Assembly (NCBI GenBank): GCA_030603745.1
Contig: JAUVXE010000004.1
Span: 1-64,000, forward strand
Source of the DNA: Coriobacteriia bacterium
Lineage (GTDB): Bacteria; Actinomycetota; Coriobacteriia; Anaerosomatales; SLCP01
Length of the DNA stretch: 64,000 bases
Reading direction: 5' to 3'
Made by a program: the position numbers and the translations under genes. Of the stretch, positions 11,539-19,057 are shown piece after piece (positions within the stretch are counted from its first letter, which is position 1; the number at the start of each line of letters is the position of its first letter). The notes beneath the pieces were generated by a model that saw only the letters and a list, made by a program, of their open reading frames with translations, did no database searches and was not told the origin of the DNA.

Positions 11539-11766
11539 CTACTCCACGAACTCTTCGACGCTGACGGGCCGCTCGGGGGAGCCTTCGGCGCGTCCAGGCG
11601 CCGCAGCGCCGCCGGCCTTGAACTCGACCAGGCGCTTGAAGAGCAGCACGGCGTAGACCGCTGACGCGGCGAGGACCACCCAGTACAGGATCTGTACGAT
11701 CGGCCCCGCATAGTAGATGAACTCCTGGAACGCCACTGCGAACTCCGACTGGGCTCCGATGGGCAT
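11539..11766 (-). CDS. Small single-span membrane protein of the haem operon
   Basis: This 75-residue protein starts at the ATG at 11766, preceded by AGGAGGGG; codons upstream lack such a site. One hydrophobic segment, about residues 19-44 (IVQILYWVVLAASAVYAVLLF), is followed by a basic residue pair and a soluble acidic tail. I do not recognise the family. It lies between tRNA-Ala and hemB, 9 bases from hemB, so it is probably translated with the haem enzymes. A role anchoring a haem enzyme, or in haem handling, is only a guess from context. Confidence 0.7.
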   Translation of the reverse strand: MPIGAQSEFAVAFQEFIYYAGPIVQILYWVVLAASAVYAVLLFKRLVEFKAGGAAAPGRAEGSPERPVSVEEFVE

Positions 11767-11832
11767 CTTCCCACCCCTCCTGTCACGCGCGGGCACCCGG
11801 GCCCGCGCCAGCGATCCGAACCGTATCTAACA

Positions 11833-11868
11833 GTCGAGGCGACCCGCAGGGCTGCGGACCGCCTCGAC
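11833..11868 (-). terminator. Strong hairpin downstream of tRNA-Ala
   Basis: Two 17-base arms (GTCGAGGCG..CCGCAG and its complement) pair around a two-base loop with one two-base mismatch. The hairpin lies 12 bases beyond the tRNA 3' end and 67 bases before the small membrane gene. There is no T-run, so it may be a processing or pause hairpin rather than a true intrinsic terminator. Confidence 0.5.
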
Positions 11869-11879
11869 ATCACTACCGT

Positions 11880-11955
11880 TGGTGGAGACGAGCGGATTCG
11901 AACCGCCGACCTCTGCCGTGCGAAGGCAGCGCTCTCCCAACTGAGCCACGTCCCC
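11880..11955 (-). tRNA. tRNA-Ala (anticodon CGC)
   Basis: The 76-base sequence folds as a complete cloverleaf. The acceptor arm is GGGGACG paired with CGTCTCC, including the G3-U70 pair that identifies alanine tRNAs. The anticodon stem-loop is CTGCC-TTCGCAC-GGCAG with CGC at 34-36, and the T arm carries GGTTCGAATCC. Discriminator A73 and an encoded CCA end are present. It lies within the haem gene array, between ahbC and the small membrane gene. Confidence 0.95.
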
Positions 11956-12037
11956 ACTTAGTCGCTTCTCCCATGCGGGCGAAAGCGAACAATAGAATGC
12001 CGAGCGAAACGCCGGTTGTCAAACCCGGGACCGCGTC

Positions 12038-13315
12038 TTAGTCCGTCTCGCCACCCACGGGAGTGCCGGACTCGATCGCGAGCTCGGCCTCCGTGCGGTC
12101 GGCCATGTCGGCGAGTTCGTTGAGCGTGATCTCCTCGTCGCTCAGGTAGCACGCCGGGTCGGGCTCCCACAGGTCGCCGGTCGCGGCCTCGGCACGCACC
12201 CGGAAGTTGCCGCCGCAGATCGAGAGCCACGAGCAGGTCGCGCAGCGGCCCTTCACGTGCGGGCGCTTGTCCTTGAGCTTGGCCATGAGCTCGCTCTGCT
12301 CGGTGTCACCCGAGACATCCGTCCAGATCTCGGAGAATGGACGCTGGCGGACGTTGCCCATCGAGTAGTGGCGCCAGAACTGGTCGGGGTAGACCTCGCC
12401 GTTCCACGACACGCAGGCGATGCCGTTGCCGCTTGAGTTGCCCTGGTTCCACTGGAGGAGCTGCAGCACCTGCTCGGCGCGCTCCGGGTCCTCCTTGAGG
12501 AGCTCCATGTAGACGAACGGCCCGTCGGCATGGTTGTCCACGGTGAGGATCTCCGGCGCGAGCCCGTCGTCGAACATCTCCTTGGTGAGGTCCATGATGA
12601 GCCGCACGGCCTCGCGGGTCTCGTCGTGGCTCAGGTCCTCCTTCATGAGCTCCGAACCGCGGCCGGTGTAGACGAGGTGGTAGAAGCACGCACGCGGGAT
12701 GTTCTCCTCGCGCATCACCTTGAAGATCTCGGGGATGTCCTGCCAGTTGCGCTTGTTGATCGTCATGCGCAGACCGACCTTGATGCCGGCGTCACGCGCG
12801 TTGCGGATGCCCTCGATCGACTTGTCGAACGAGCCGGGCAGCCCGCGGAAGCTGTCGTGGGTCTCGCGGGCTCCGTCGAGCGACACGCCTACGTAGGAGA
12901 GGCCGACCTCGGCATACTGCTTGGCCTTCTCGGCGGTGATGAGCGTCCCGTTGGTGGAGATGACGACCCGCATGCCCTTGCCCTTGGCGTAGTGCATGAG
13001 CTCGACGAGGTCCTTGCGGATCGTGGGCTCGCCGCCGGAGAAGAGGAGTACCGGCGCGCCGAACTCCGCCAGGTCGTCGATCATCGTCTTGGCTTCCTCG
13101 GTGCTCATCTCGCCAGCATAGTCACGGTCCTCGGACTGCGCGTAACAGTGGACGCACTTGAGGTTGCAGCGCTGCGTGCAGTTCCACACCACGACGGGCT
13201 TCTTGTCGCGCGCGAACTGGAGCAGGTCGCTCGGGAGCTTGGACGAATCGCGGTCGTAGCGAAGCACGTCACCGGGTTCGACGGCCCCGCAGTAGAGCTT
13301 GGAGATTCCTATCAT
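12038..13315 (-). CDS. ahbC: AhbC, 12,18-didecarboxysiroheme deacetylase, radical SAM
   Basis: AhbC removes two acetate side chains from didecarboxysiroheme to give iron-coproporphyrin III, the substrate of AhbD. The N-terminus MIGISKLYCG...EPGDVLRY is characteristic of AhbC. The radical SAM motif is CNLKCVHC (C50, C54, C57), followed by LLFSGGEPT and a C-terminal cysteine-rich cluster domain (CVSWNGEVYPDQFW, CATCSWLSICGGN, CYL). At 425 residues it is slightly longer than usual, with an acidic C-terminal tail. It follows cobA-hemD by 30 bases and precedes tRNA-Ala. Confidence 0.93.
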   Translation of the reverse strand: MIGISKLYCGAVEPGDVLRYDRDSSKLPSDLLQFARDKKPVVVWNCTQRCNLKCVHCYAQSEDRDYAGEMSTEEAKTMIDDLAEFGAPVLLFSGGEPTIRKDLVELMHYAKGKGMRVVISTNGTLITAEKAKQYAEVGLSYVGVSLDGARETHDSFRGLPGSFDKSIEGIRNARDAGIKVGLRMTINKRNWQDIPEIFKVMREENIPRACFYHLVYTGRGSELMKEDLSHDETREAVRLIMDLTKEMFDDGLAPEILTVDNHADGPFVYMELLKEDPERAEQVLQLLQWNQGNSSGNGIACVSWNGEVYPDQFWRHYSMGNVRQRPFSEIWTDVSGDTEQSELMAKLKDKRPHVKGRCATCSWLSICGGNFRVRAEAATGDLWEPDPACYLSDEEITLNELADMADRTEAELAIESGTPVGGETD

Positions 13316-13345
13316 GGTTGCGCGTTCCTTTCGATTCCTGCTCGA

Positions 13346-14884
13346 CTACTCGGGCGATCCGTCAGAGATGTGGCCCACGACCGCTTCGACGAGGCCGGGG
13401 ATGGTGTACTCCTCGGCCTCCACGCCCACGGTGAGCCCGAGGTCGCGTGCGGTGTCCGAGGTGATGGGGCCGATCGAGGCGATGAGCGCCTGCGAGAGGG
13501 TCGGAGCAATATCCGTGCCCTCGGCGAGCTGCATGAAGTTCTTGACCGTCGACGAAGAGGTGAAGGTGATCACGTCGACGGTGCCCTCGGCGAGTCGGGC
13601 GAGCACGCTCTGCTCCCCAGCCCCGAGGACGGTGCGGTAGACGGGCACCACGTCGACGATCGCGCCCCGCTCGCGCAGGGTGTCGGGCAGGATCTCGCGG
13701 GCCTCGAGCGCACGCGGGATGAGCACGCGGCTCCCCTCGCCCACGCCCCGCTCGCAGAAGCCCTCGATGACTCCCTCGGCGCGGTACTCCGAGGGCACGT
13801 AGTCGGGGCGGATGCCGTGCTCCATGCAGCGCGCGGCGGTCGCGGGGCCGATGGCGGCGACCCGGCAGCCGGCGAGCGCGCGGGCGTCGGTGTCCATCTC
13901 CTCCATGCGGTCGAAGAACTGTCCCACGCCGTTGACCGACGTGAAGACGAGCCAGTCGTAGACCTGGAGGTTACGGATGGCCTCGTCGACCGGGTCCCAC
14001 GACTCGGGGTCGACCACGCGGATCGTGGGGAACTCGAGGACCTCGGCGCCCAGGTCGATGAAGCGCTCCGAGAGATCGGAGGCCTGCGCGCGCGAGCGGG
14101 TCACGATCACGGTCTTGCCGAAGAGCGGCTTGTCCTCGAACCAGGCGAGCTGCTCGCGCAAGTTCACGACCTCGCCCACGATAGTGATCGCGGGCGCCTT
14201 GAACTTGGCAGCGGCCGCCTTCTCGGCGATGTCGCCGAGCGTGCCGACGAGGGTCTCCTGACGCGGGGTGGTGCCCCAGCGCACGAGCGCGACCGGCGTG
14301 TCGGCGGAGCGGCCGTAGGTCATGAGCCGCTCGGTGATGATGGGCAGGTTCTTCACGCCCATGAAGAAGCAGATGGTGCCCACCGCGGTCGCGAGGTGCT
14401 CCCAGTTGACGTCGGTGGTCTCCTTGGTGGGGTCCTCGTGACCGGTGACGAAGGCCATGTCGGTCGTGATCCCGCGGTGCGTGACCGGGATGCCGGCGTA
14501 GGCCGGAGCGGCGTAGCCGCTGCTGATGCCCGGCACGACCTCGAAGGGGATGTCGCGCTCGGCGAGTGCGAGGGCCTCCTCGCCGCCGCGGCCGAAGATG
14601 AAGGGATCGCCGCCCTTGAGACGGGCCACTACCTTGCCGCCGTCCTCGAGCGCTTTCTCGACCAGGATGGCGTTGATCTCCTCCTGGGTGACGTGCTCGG
14701 AGAAGCCCTTCTTGCCCACGTAGATGATCTCCGCGTCCGGGTCGGCCGCCGAGAGGAACCGCGGGTTGGCGAGGTAGTCGTAGACCACGACCTCGGCCTT
14801 GGCGAGGCATTCGAGCCCCTTGACCGTCATCAGGCCCGGGTCCCCGGGTCCTGCGCCGATCAGGTAGACGATGGGAGCGCCCAT
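13346..14884 (-). CDS. cobA-hemD: Uroporphyrinogen-III C-methyltransferase / uroporphyrinogen-III synthase fusion
   Basis: This 512-residue fusion closes hydroxymethylbilane to uroporphyrinogen III (C-terminal HemD, about 250-512) and methylates it twice with SAM to precorrin-2 (N-terminal SUMT, about 1-243). The SUMT half shows YLIGAGPGDPGLMTVKG, the KGGDPFIFGRGGEE loop and a GISSGYAAPAYAGIPVTHR region. The HemD half shows TRSRAQASDL and VFTSVNGV. Such fusions are common in actinobacteria and firmicutes. AGGAGG lies 4 bases before ATG. It links HemC to the siroheme branch. Confidence 0.95.
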   Translation of the reverse strand: MGAPIVYLIGAGPGDPGLMTVKGLECLAKAEVVVYDYLANPRFLSAADPDAEIIYVGKKGFSEHVTQEEINAILVEKALEDGGKVVARLKGGDPFIFGRGGEEALALAERDIPFEVVPGISSGYAAPAYAGIPVTHRGITTDMAFVTGHEDPTKETTDVNWEHLATAVGTICFFMGVKNLPIITERLMTYGRSADTPVALVRWGTTPRQETLVGTLGDIAEKAAAAKFKAPAITIVGEVVNLREQLAWFEDKPLFGKTVIVTRSRAQASDLSERFIDLGAEVLEFPTIRVVDPESWDPVDEAIRNLQVYDWLVFTSVNGVGQFFDRMEEMDTDARALAGCRVAAIGPATAARCMEHGIRPDYVPSEYRAEGVIEGFCERGVGEGSRVLIPRALEAREILPDTLRERGAIVDVVPVYRTVLGAGEQSVLARLAEGTVDVITFTSSSTVKNFMQLAEGTDIAPTLSQALIASIGPITSDTARDLGLTVGVEAEEYTIPGLVEAVVGHISDGSPE

Positions 14885-14993
14885 CCGACCTCCTTGGTGT
14901 CCGTCACGCTTCGTTCTTCACGGTCCGTCATGTTCAGATTCTCACAAGCATCCCGCGCGGGCCGGAGGGCCGCCGCGCGATGCGAACGGAGCA

Positions 14994-15971
14994 CTACGTC
15001 TCGAGCAGGCCGTCCACGCGGCCGTCCGCCGCGTCGGCCGCGGCACGCACCTCGGCGAGGATCTCGGTCGCGCCGAGTCCGCGAAGCGACTCGACCATCG
15101 CGTGGCCGAGAGCCTCGGGCTCGTCGGCGGCGCCGGTGAGGCGGTGCCTGACGATCCGCGTGCCGTCCACGCTGCCCACGAAGGCGTCCATGACCAGCTC
15201 GCCGCCCTCGAGACGCGCGTACGCGCCGATGGGCACCTGGCACCCGCCCTCGAGCGAGCGCATGACCACGCGCTCGGCGGTCACGCACGCGAAGGTCTCG
15301 GGGTGCGAGAGCTGCTCACACACGCCGGCCATGAACTCGTCGTCCTCGCGGATCTCCACGCCGATCGCACCCTGTCCCACGGCCGAGACCATCTGGTCGG
15401 TGCCGATGTAGTGGCTGATGCGCTCGGCCCATCCCATGCGGGTGATGCCGGCGCTGGCGAGGATGACCGCGTCGACCTCACCCTCCTCGGCCTTGCGCAT
15501 GCGGGTGTCGAGGTTGCCGCGCACGTCGACGATCTCGAGGTCGGGGCGGAGCGCCACGACCTGGCTGCGGCGGCGCAGGCTCGACGTGCCGAGCCTCGCG
15601 CCCTCGGGCAGGGTATCGAGGTCCCATCCGGCGTCCCCGCTGACGATGACGTCGCGCGGGTCGACGCGCTCGGGCGTGGCCGCGATGACGCAGCCCTCGG
15701 GGAGCTCCGTGGGAACGTCCTTCATCGAGTGGACGCACAGGTCGACCGTGCCGGCCATGAGCTCGACCTCGAGTTCCTTGGTGAAGAGCCCCTTGCCGCC
15801 CACCTTGGCGAGCGGGACGTCGAGGATCTTGTCGCCGGTGGTCTTGATGACCTTGAGCTCGACGGGCAGGCCGGTGATCTCGGCGACCCGCGCCTTGATG
15901 TACTCGCTCTGCCACAGGGCGAGCTTGCTCCCCCTCGTTCCGATGACCAGCTTCTGGCGGCTAGCAGCCAA
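14994..15971 (-). CDS. hemC: Hydroxymethylbilane synthase (porphobilinogen deaminase)
   Basis: HemC polymerises four porphobilinogens into hydroxymethylbilane on a dipyrromethane cofactor held by the cysteine in EGGCQVP (C244). Other markers are IGTRGSKLALWQ, KTTGD, HSMKDVP and LGTSSLRRRSQ. The 325-residue length is normal. The start is TTG, overlapping the hemA stop by 11 bases, with GGGAG upstream inside hemA, which indicates coupling to hemA translation. cobA-hemD begins 109 bases downstream. Confidence 0.96.
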   Translation of the reverse strand: MAASRQKLVIGTRGSKLALWQSEYIKARVAEITGLPVELKVIKTTGDKILDVPLAKVGGKGLFTKELEVELMAGTVDLCVHSMKDVPTELPEGCVIAATPERVDPRDVIVSGDAGWDLDTLPEGARLGTSSLRRRSQVVALRPDLEIVDVRGNLDTRMRKAEEGEVDAVILASAGITRMGWAERISHYIGTDQMVSAVGQGAIGVEIREDDEFMAGVCEQLSHPETFACVTAERVVMRSLEGGCQVPIGAYARLEGGELVMDAFVGSVDGTRIVRHRLTGAADEPEALGHAMVESLRGLGATEILAEVRAAADAADGRVDGLLET

Positions 15972-17349
15972 GGGTGTCTCCCATCTCGTTCTGAGCGCTC
16001 TTGTCGGCGGCCCGCCCGGCGGCTCGTTCGGCCTTGCCGAGGAGCGTCTTGATCAGGCCCTGGTGGGCGGGCTTGCCCTCCGGGTTGGTGTCGAGGCCGT
16101 AGAGGAAGCGGGCGGCCTCGATGTAGTCGTAACCGTCCTTCTCGCCCGCGACCATCTTGAGGCGGGCGGTGGGACCGTGAAGCATCTTGTTCACGATGGA
16201 GCTCGTGAGCGCCTCGACCGTCTTGAGCTCCTTCTCGGAGAGCCCGCCGAGCCGCTTGAGGGCCTTCTCGAGCTCGGCCATGCGCACCTGCTCGGCCTTG
16301 GCCCGGATCGCCGCGACCGTGGGCACGACCTCCATCGACTCGATCCAGCGCTCGAACGCGACCATCTCCTCGGCGATGATCTCCTCGGCGCGGCGCGCCT
16401 CGCGCATCCGCTCCTCGAGGTTGGACTCGACAACGCCGTTCAAGTCGTCGATGTCGTAGAGGAAGACGTCGTCGAGCTCGTTGACGTCCGGGTCGATGTC
16501 GCGCGGCACGGCGATATCGATGAGGAAGAGCGGGTTGCCTTTGCGCCCGCGCATGGTGGGCGCCACCTGCTCCTTGGTGATCACGTGGTGCGTGGCGGCG
16601 GTCGACGAGATCACGATGTCGGCCTCGCGCATCCGCTCGAAGAGCTCGTCGTAGCGGATCGCCTCGCCGCTGAAACGGCCGGCGAGCTCCTCGGCGCGCT
16701 CGTAGGTGCGATTCGCGACGAGCACGCTCTTCACGCCGTTGCACACGAGGTGCTTCGCGGTCAGCTCGCTCATCTTGCCCGCGCCGAGGATGAGGATCGT
16801 ACGGCCGTCGAGCGAGTCGAAGACCTTCTTGGCGAGTTCCACCGCCGCGTAGCTGATCGAGACCGCGTTCTCGCCGATGTCGGTCTCGGTCCGCACCCGC
16901 TTGCCCACCTCGAACGACTGGCGGAAGAGACGGTTGAACACGCGGCCCACGGACTCGGTGCCGAACGCGTGCTCGTAGGCCTCCTTCACCTGACCGAGGA
17001 TCTGGGCTTCGCCGATGACCATCGAGTCGAGGGAGGCGACCACCCGGAACAGGTGGCGCACGACCGCCTCGCCCTCGGAGAAGTAGAGGTAGCGCACGAG
17101 CTCATGCCGGTCGAGATCGTGGTAGTCCGCGAGGAAGTCTATGACCGCGGCCGAGCCGTCGGCCCCGGCGGCGGTGACCGCGTAGATCTCGGTGCGGTTG
17201 CAGGTAGAGAGGATGACCGCCTCGGCCACGTCGGGGGTCGCCATGAGAAGCGAGAGCGCCTCTTCCTGCCGATGGGCGGGGAAGGTGAGCTTCTCGCGTA
17301 TCTCGACCGGTGCGGTCTTGTGGCTCAGGCCGACGAGTGTCAGGTGCAT
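15961..17349 (-). CDS. hemA: Glutamyl-tRNA reductase
   Basis: HemA reduces glutamyl-tRNA(Glu) to glutamate-1-semialdehyde with NADPH, the committing and usually regulated step of tetrapyrrole synthesis. The 462-residue protein starts MHLTLVGLSHKTAPVEIREK, has the catalytic cysteine in STCNRTEIY (C50), an NADPH-binding ILGAGKMSELTAKHL segment and a C-terminal dimerisation helix region. The ribosome binding site is poor, with no purine run of note before ATG at 17349. A 177-base leader with extensive potential RNA structure precedes it, which fits post-transcriptional control. Confidence 0.96.
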   Translation of the reverse strand: MHLTLVGLSHKTAPVEIREKLTFPAHRQEEALSLLMATPDVAEAVILSTCNRTEIYAVTAAGADGSAAVIDFLADYHDLDRHELVRYLYFSEGEAVVRHLFRVVASLDSMVIGEAQILGQVKEAYEHAFGTESVGRVFNRLFRQSFEVGKRVRTETDIGENAVSISYAAVELAKKVFDSLDGRTILILGAGKMSELTAKHLVCNGVKSVLVANRTYERAEELAGRFSGEAIRYDELFERMREADIVISSTAATHHVITKEQVAPTMRGRKGNPLFLIDIAVPRDIDPDVNELDDVFLYDIDDLNGVVESNLEERMREARRAEEIIAEEMVAFERWIESMEVVPTVAAIRAKAEQVRMAELEKALKRLGGLSEKELKTVEALTSSIVNKMLHGPTARLKMVAGEKDGYDYIEAARFLYGLDTNPEGKPAHQGLIKTLLGKAERAAGRAADKSAQNEMGDTLGC

Positions 17350-17400
17350 GGCGTCAGGCTCGCGTCGTCTGTCGCAGGTCAGGGAACCCAGGTATCCGGG

Positions 17401-17516
17401 GCACGGGTACGCCCTCGCCGGAGCGGTGCATGGTGTTCAGGCAAGCAGGCCCGGCGAGGGCGGTATCCGTGCAACACACGCTGTGACCACGCACCTTCTG
17501 CACACTGCCTGAACAG
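17401..17516 (-). promoter_or_regulatory. Structured leader of hemA (candidate cis-regulatory RNA)
   Basis: On the transcript strand, an 11-base helix (17461-17451 with 17421-17411) is extended across an internal loop by six more pairs (17472-17467 with 17406-17401). It closes a 29-base loop. Within that loop, bases 17443-17435 are perfectly complementary to 17514-17506, located upstream of the helix. The two helices interleave, so they form either a pseudoknot or two mutually exclusive folds. No B12-box or other riboswitch consensus I know is present. The structure is read by eye only. Confidence 0.55.
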
Positions 17517-17517
17517 T

Positions 17518-17525
17518 ACGATTCT
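17518..17525 (-). promoter_or_regulatory. Possible -10 box of a hemA promoter
   Basis: TAGAAT on the minus strand begins right after the stop of the preceding SDR gene and is followed by CGTAC and the motif TGTTCAGGCAG. The ccmE promoter has the same arrangement (TAGTAT, CGGCA, TGTTCAGGCAG). No good -35 lies at the expected distance inside the SDR gene, so this call rests on the -10 and on the shared layout. Confidence 0.4.
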
Positions 17526-17526
17526 A

Positions 17527-18339
17527 TCATCCTCGGCGCACCTTCGCCACGTCGCGGTCGACGATGCGGAAGAAGAGCTCAGGGAGCAGGCCCTTGAGGC
17601 GGAAGTAGAAGCGGCTCGTGGCGTCCGGGATGATGTGGAAGCGCCCGCGCTCCATGCCGCGCACCACCGCGTGCGCGACCCGGTCGGGCGCAATCGGCTT
17701 GATGTTGCCGGCCACGGCCTCGGTCTCGGGCGGCCGCATCCGCTTCTCGGCCGCGAGCGCCGGCGTGTCGGTGTCGGGCGGGAGCACCACGGAGACCGCG
17801 ACGCCGTGCGGCCGCATCTCGAAGCGGAGCGCTTCGCTGAAGCCGAGCACCGCGTACTTCGCCGCCGCGTACCCCGTGTACCCGTAGATGCCGAGGAATC
17901 CGGCGACCGAGGAGACGTTCACGATGTGGCCTCGGCCACGCTCGAGCATCCCCGGCACGACGGCCTTGCACGGGTTGACCACGCTCCAGTAGCCCGAGGT
18001 CATGTTCGCCTCGAGGTCGGCGAGGGGCATGGAGGCGAACTCGCCGGGCACGATCACCCCGGCGCTGTTGACGAGGATGTCGGGCGCGAACCCCTCGGCA
18101 GCGAGGGTCTCGAACGCGCACGTGGTCGCATCCGGGTCGCCGAGGTCGACGCTCGCAACGAGCACGCGCTGTGACGCGTCGCGCCTCACCGCCGAGACCG
18201 CCTCCTGGGCGATCTCGAGCCGGCCGGGGTCGCGGGCGATGAGCGCCACGTGGGCGCCGCGCGCGGCGAACTCCTTGGCGCACGCGAGCCCGATGCCGCT
18301 GCTGCCGCCGGTGACGACGGCGTGTGCTCCCGCGAACAC
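17527..18339 (-). CDS. Short-chain dehydrogenase resembling 3-ketodihydrosphingosine reductase
   Basis: This 270-residue NAD(P)H-dependent SDR has the cofactor motif TGGSSGIG (10-17), NSAG (91-94), and catalytic S144, Y157 and K161 (YAAAK). The segment LPPDTDTPALAAEKRMRPPET (about 186-206) closely follows the PPDTDTP...KPxET pattern of eukaryotic KDSR, so a long-chain 3-keto lipid is the likeliest substrate class. The GTG start lies one base after the sirC stop (TGA-C-GTG), so the two are probably coupled. Its place between sirC and hemA gives no direct clue, and a porphyrin-related role is possible but unsupported. Confidence 0.8.
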   Translation of the reverse strand: MFAGAHAVVTGGSSGIGLACAKEFAARGAHVALIARDPGRLEIAQEAVSAVRRDASQRVLVASVDLGDPDATTCAFETLAAEGFAPDILVNSAGVIVPGEFASMPLADLEANMTSGYWSVVNPCKAVVPGMLERGRGHIVNVSSVAGFLGIYGYTGYAAAKYAVLGFSEALRFEMRPHGVAVSVVLPPDTDTPALAAEKRMRPPETEAVAGNIKPIAPDRVAHAVVRGMERGRFHIIPDATSRFYFRLKGLLPELFFRIVDRDVAKVRRG

Positions 18340-18340
18340 G

Positions 18341-19048
18341 TCAGTCCCCGGCGCCGGCGTCCGCGGGCGGCGCCGCCTCGAGCACCGCGGTGGTCGCCGC
18401 GGCCGCCGCGAAGCGCCGGAAGACGTCCTCGGCGTCGGGACACTCGCCGGCCATGACGCGCTCGAACAGGTCCGACGCGGCGATGGCCTCGAAGATTGGC
18501 TTGCGCACCGGCTCGCCGCCGGGGACGCGCTCCAGCACGAGCCTCCTGATCCTGCCGAGGAGCGCGACGTAGCACTCCCACTCCTCGCCGTAGGCCGCCT
18601 CGAGCTCACGTCGGATGCGCTTGGCGACGACCGGGGCCGCCCCGCCCGTCGAGATGGCGATCTGCAGCGGGCCGCGCTTGACGATGGACGGCACGATGAA
18701 GTTGCACAGCTCCGGCACGTCCACCACGTTGACGAGGCACCCCTGCCCCTCGGCCTCCTGGTAGACGGCACGGTTGACCTCGGTGGAGTCGGTGGCGCAG
18801 ACCACCAGGAACGCTCCGGCGAGGTCCCCGCGGACGTATCCGCGCTCCTCGTGGGTGATGAGCCCCTGGGCCACGAGCGACTCCACGCCTGGCGTGACGA
18901 GCGGGGCGATGCAGTGGACGTCGGCACCGTACTCGAGCAGCGTCTCCATCTTGCGCTCCGCGACACTCCCCCCGCCCACGACCACGGCGAGCCGGCCGCG
19001 GAGGTCACAGAAGACGGGGTAGTAGGCGTAGGTGTACGGCTCAGTCAC
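18341..19048 (-). CDS. sirC: Precorrin-2 dehydrogenase (SirC / CysG N-terminal type)
   Basis: This enzyme oxidises precorrin-2 to sirohydrochlorin with NAD+ and, in some relatives (Met8p, CysG), also inserts iron to give siroheme. The 235-residue protein begins YYPVFCDLRGRLAVVVGGGSVAERK with a Rossmann fold. It then shows VCATDSTEVNRAV, VNVVDVPELCNFIVPSIVKRG and ISTGGAAPVVAKRIRRELE, all diagnostic of the family. The C-terminal helical part is present. The start is GTG with GAGG 7 bases upstream. No separate ferrochelatase (CbiX/SirB) is visible, so chelation may be done here or elsewhere. Confidence 0.93.
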   Translation of the reverse strand: MTEPYTYAYYPVFCDLRGRLAVVVGGGSVAERKMETLLEYGADVHCIAPLVTPGVESLVAQGLITHEERGYVRGDLAGAFLVVCATDSTEVNRAVYQEAEGQGCLVNVVDVPELCNFIVPSIVKRGPLQIAISTGGAAPVVAKRIRRELEAAYGEEWECYVALLGRIRRLVLERVPGGEPVRKPIFEAIAASDLFERVMAGECPDAEDVFRRFAAAAATTAVLEAAPPADAGAGD

Positions 19049-19057
19049 GGGCAGACC

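Noticed and set aside
14920-14950. Another copy of the hemA/ccmE leader motif upstream of cobA-hemD
   Set aside because: Only TGTTCAG is shared, on the opposite strand and not next to a convincing -10 box.
12530-15139. Plus-strand open frame of about 870 codons opposite ahbC and cobA-hemD
   Set aside because: It is a mirror of the high third-position GC of the real genes. The similar long frames at 15418-18174, 18002-20176 and 22191-24593 were rejected for the same reason.
17350-17526. Cobalamin riboswitch upstream of hemA
   Set aside because: No B12-box consensus (AGYCAGGAGACC-like) is present on the transcript strand; only the interleaved helices were found.
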